64,000 nt of DNA from Leptospira sanjuanensis (GTDB lineage Bacteria > Spirochaetota > Leptospiria > Leptospirales > Leptospiraceae). The stretch is taken from assembly GCF_022267375.1 (NCBI RefSeq), contig NZ_JAIZBH010000001.1:874501-938500 (forward strand), given 5' to 3'. The notes beneath the pieces were generated by a model that saw only the letters and a program-made list of their open reading frames with translations, was not told where the DNA came from and did not search any database. Made by a program: the position numbers and the translations under genes. Below are positions 61,815-64,000 of the stretch, piece by piece; the first letter of the stretch is position 1, and every line of letters starts with the position of its first letter.

Positions 61815-63743
61815 ATGAATCTTCCGGAAATCGACTTTCGCAAGAGAATTTCCGGAAATACGATTCTCTTTCTTTTCGTTCTTAGTCTTTATGCCTTTCT
61901 CTTTTATCACGGCGCTTGGTTGAGCGACGATTCGTTCATTACGTTTCGAGTGGTTGATAACTTCTTGAACGGTTTCGGAATTCGTTGGAATCCTCTGGAA
62001 CGCGTTCAGGTTTACACACATCCTCTTTGGTTGTTTCTGCTGATTCCGATCGAGTGGGTTGTTCGCGACATCGATCTCACCGGTTACTTGTTGTCCTATG
62101 TCTGCGGCGTTCTTTTTTTGTCAGTGTATTGGTTTGTGTTTACGAGATGGAAACGCGGAATATTAGGGGCTGCGATCGGAATCGGAATCTTTTTCTCTTC
62201 TCGAACTTTCGTGGATTATAATTCTTCCGGTTTGGAAAATCCGTTGTCGTTTTTGCTCCTTCTGCTATTCCAGATAAAGTTTTATGCGATTTATTCGGAT
62301 CGGAAGTTCGCGGTTTTGCGGAATACGAATTACGAATCGATCCGATCGCGGAACGCGTTTTTGCCGGACGTTTCGTTTCGATCGAATGTAGGGAACGAAG
62401 CTCAAACCGAGTCTGCGACGGATTCGAACTCGATCAAAACCGATTCCTTCGAAATCGGATTGTTGACCGGTTTGCTCGCGTTGACGCGTTTGGATCTGCT
62501 TCTTTTTTTGATTCTTCCTTGGCTCCTCCTTTTCGGGAGAATCTTTCGAGGCCGCCGTATTCCATTTTTAGTATATTCCGTTTTAGGAATGCTTCCTTGG
62601 GTCGCTTATCTGATTTTTTCTTGGATTTATTTCGGCTCGTTTTTTCCGAATACGTTTTATGCAAAGACGAACGTTTTGTCGAACTTGGTAGAAAGAATCG
62701 CCGCGGGATGGGATTATCTAAGAATCAGTTTGAAATGGGACCCGATCGCCGGAGTCGTTTTTGCCGTTCACTTGTTTTGGATCGTCGTCGATCCGATCCT
62801 GAATCTTTTATCTCGCTTTGTGTCGCTTAACAAAAAGTCTTGGGCTCCCGAATGGAACCGCCAAGAAAAAGGAATTTTGGCGATCGCTTTCGGTGAAATT
62901 GCGATCGTGTTCGTTTATCTTCTCTGGGTCGGCGGGGATTTTATGGCCGGAAGATTTTTGGGAACCTGTTTGATCGTTTCCGTGTTTGCTCAAAGTCTTG
63001 TTTGGTTGCCGCGGACCGCGGATACGAATCGGAAGAACGTAAAAACCATCGGGACGATCGCCGCTTTTATCTGTGTTTATTTTTTATCGGTCCCGACTTC
63101 TCCTTTGCACTATGCGTTTCGTCGCGTTCCGGTTCGGGTTGAAAAAGGCGTTGTGGACGAACGCGCTTCGTATCAAGACAACGTTTCCTTGAAAGGGCGA
63201 TTGCACGGAATGAAATCCGATTCGCATCCTTGGGCGCAGTATGCGATCGGAATCGCGCGTTCTAATGCGCAAACCGATTTTCAAGAATTGCAAAGGGTGC
63301 AAATCACGACCAATGTCGGTTTAGCGGGATATTACGGAGGTCCGGGTATTCACTGGATCGATCTTTTGGGAATCACAGATCCTTTTTTGGCGCGTTTGCC
63401 GGGGAAGGGGTTTCCGGGTCATTACATCCGTTTACTGCCGCAAGGATATAAGGAATACATCGAAGAAACGGCCGCTTCTCTGCCGAACGCGGAGCTTGAC
63501 CGTTTGTATTACGAAGTGCGTTTGTTAAGCGAAGAGGGTCTTTGGACGAAGGAACGTTGGAAAACGATCTTCGATTTCGCCTTATTCGGAAAAGGAAATT
63601 TTAAAACGAGATTCCCGGCCGGTTTTTCCTATCCGTTCGTATCGGAATCGTATCGGAAAACCTTGTATGGAATTCCGTTTTCGAACATGAACGACGAAGA
63701 ACTGAACAAACGCCTCGCCGGGGAATATTTCGGAACTCGTTAA
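61815..63743 (+). CDS. GT-C family membrane glycosyltransferase (AftB/arabinofuranosyltransferase-like)
   Basis: 642 residues with about ten membrane helices. The first extracytoplasmic loop has [20 protein letters not shown] and VQVYTHPLW, the double-Asp motif and 'N..ErVqgyTsPLW' loop of polyprenyl-phosphate-sugar-dependent GT-C enzymes such as mycobacterial AftB. A polar stretch at about 160-215 ([20 protein letters not shown]) looks like an insert. The C-terminal 200 residues are a periplasmic domain with [18 protein letters not shown]. It would transfer a lipid-linked sugar to an envelope glycan. It sits 2 bp behind hisE. Confidence 0.8.
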   Translation: MNLPEIDFRKRISGNTILFLFVLSLYAFLFYHGAWLSDDSFITFRVVDNFLNGFGIRWNPLERVQVYTHPLWLFLLIPIEWVVRDIDLTGYLLSYVCGVLFLSVYWFVFTRWKRGILGAAIGIGIFFSSRTFVDYNSSGLENPLSFLLLLLFQIKFYAIYSDRKFAVLRNTNYESIRSRNAFLPDVSFRSNVGNEAQTESATDSNSIKTDSFEIGLLTGLLALTRLDLLLFLILPWLLLFGRIFRGRRIPFLVYSVLGMLPWVAYLIFSWIYFGSFFPNTFYAKTNVLSNLVERIAAGWDYLRISLKWDPIAGVVFAVHLFWIVVDPILNLLSRFVSLNKKSWAPEWNRQEKGILAIAFGEIAIVFVYLLWVGGDFMAGRFLGTCLIVSVFAQSLVWLPRTADTNRKNVKTIGTIAAFICVYFLSVPTSPLHYAFRRVPVRVEKGVVDERASYQDNVSLKGRLHGMKSDSHPWAQYAIGIARSNAQTDFQELQRVQITTNVGLAGYYGGPGIHWIDLLGITDPFLARLPGKGFPGHYIRLLPQGYKEYIEETAASLPNAELDRLYYEVRLLSEEGLWTKERWKTIFDFALFGKGNFKTRFPAGFSYPFVSESYRKTLYGIPFSNMNDEELNKRLAGEYFGTR

Positions 63744-63747
63744 AACT

Positions 63748-64000
63748 CTAATATTCGAAACGTAGAATGGACTTGGCGGGCGTAACGACCTGAAAGTAAT
63801 TCTTACTCTGCGGTTTTTGATTCAAAGAATCCTTCGGAAAACGAATCAGAAACCGATAGACGTGTTCGGTGTCCGCGACGACGTCCGAATCGTAAAGAAT
63901 CGCACCCGAAGGATAAACTCCCGGAGGAACGGTGTGATACGGATAACCGAACGTTCCGTAAACGGGAAGCGCCGAAAAGCGGGAATTGCGAACCCTTGCC
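63748..64000 (-). CDS. Hypothetical protein, C-terminal part (5' end outside window)
   Basis: The reverse strand is open from the window edge to a TAG at 63748-63750, giving about 84 codons. The sequence is beta-like and proline/tyrosine-rich (SRFSALPVYGTFGYPYHTVP, then PSGAILYDSDVVADTEHVYR and FLIRFPKDS), ending AKSILRFEY. No domain is recognisable. It is convergent with the glycosyltransferase gene (4 bp apart). Confidence 0.7.
   Translation of the reverse strand, partial: ARVRNSRFSALPVYGTFGYPYHTVPPGVYPSGAILYDSDVVADTEHVYRFLIRFPKDSLNQKPQSKNYFQVVTPAKSILRFEY

Overview
The window looks like the chromosome of a Leptospira-type spirochaete. The reasons are the short, imperfect lipobox signal peptides on many hypothetical proteins, a division and cell-wall cluster built around a diaminopimelate-type MurE, the frequent TTG and GTG starts, the dense AGGA/GGAGG ribosome sites, and several proteins that resemble leptospiral conserved hypotheticals. 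By eye the GC content is in the mid-40s, above that of L. interrogans, so one of the higher-GC species is more likely. This is inference; no search was run. No rRNA, tRNA, CRISPR array, prophage or intact insertion sequence was seen.

Layout. 1-1.7 kb: a truncated acyltransferase and a cyclic-nucleotide-binding protein. 2-7 kb: a lactonase-like beta-propeller, an ArsR regulator, then acyl-CoA dehydrogenase / APH-type kinase / DUF6285-like / histidine phosphatase genes that resemble the bacterial 4-hydroxyacid (levulinate) kinase route. 7-16 kb: a 10-TM histidine kinase, thioesterase, zinc alcohol dehydrogenase, surface and lipoprotein genes, a pectinacetylesterase-like lipoprotein and a quinone reductase-like enzyme. 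16-21 kb: Lon with a basic tail, a DegT aminotransferase and Dps. 21-26 kb: a chemoreceptor convergent with an ammonium transporter fused to HAMP and chemoreceptor signalling domains. 26-35 kb: a tandem amidase lipoprotein, coiled-coil proteins, ribH-nusB-TPR-HEAT, and a beta-barrel protein. 35-49 kb: a membrane AraC regulator, thioesterase, paired DUF1566 lipoproteins, a large gene-poor gap, a host-attachment-like protein, an FGGY kinase, hydrolase, GAF-SpoIIE-TPR phosphatase and ordinary amtB. 49-52 kb: thioesterase, mqnA, a STAS protein and CheR. 52.6-60.4 kb: rsmH-ftsL-murE-mraY-ftsW-murG-murC. 60.5-64 kb: thioredoxin/TPR protein, hisE, a GT-C membrane glycosyltransferase and a truncated gene.

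The most notable item is the Amt-HAMP-MCP fusion at 23349-25709. It keeps the Amt twin histidines and a chemoreceptor tip, so it is a candidate direct ammonium chemoreceptor; an unfused amtB and a cheR lie in the same window. Other points are a HEAT-repeat gene whose signal peptide is reached only from a CTG (or ATT) start, the lva-like cassette beside a lactonase-like gene, a histone-like tail on Lon, and a dispersed 12-bp intergenic motif that tends to occur as inverted pairs.
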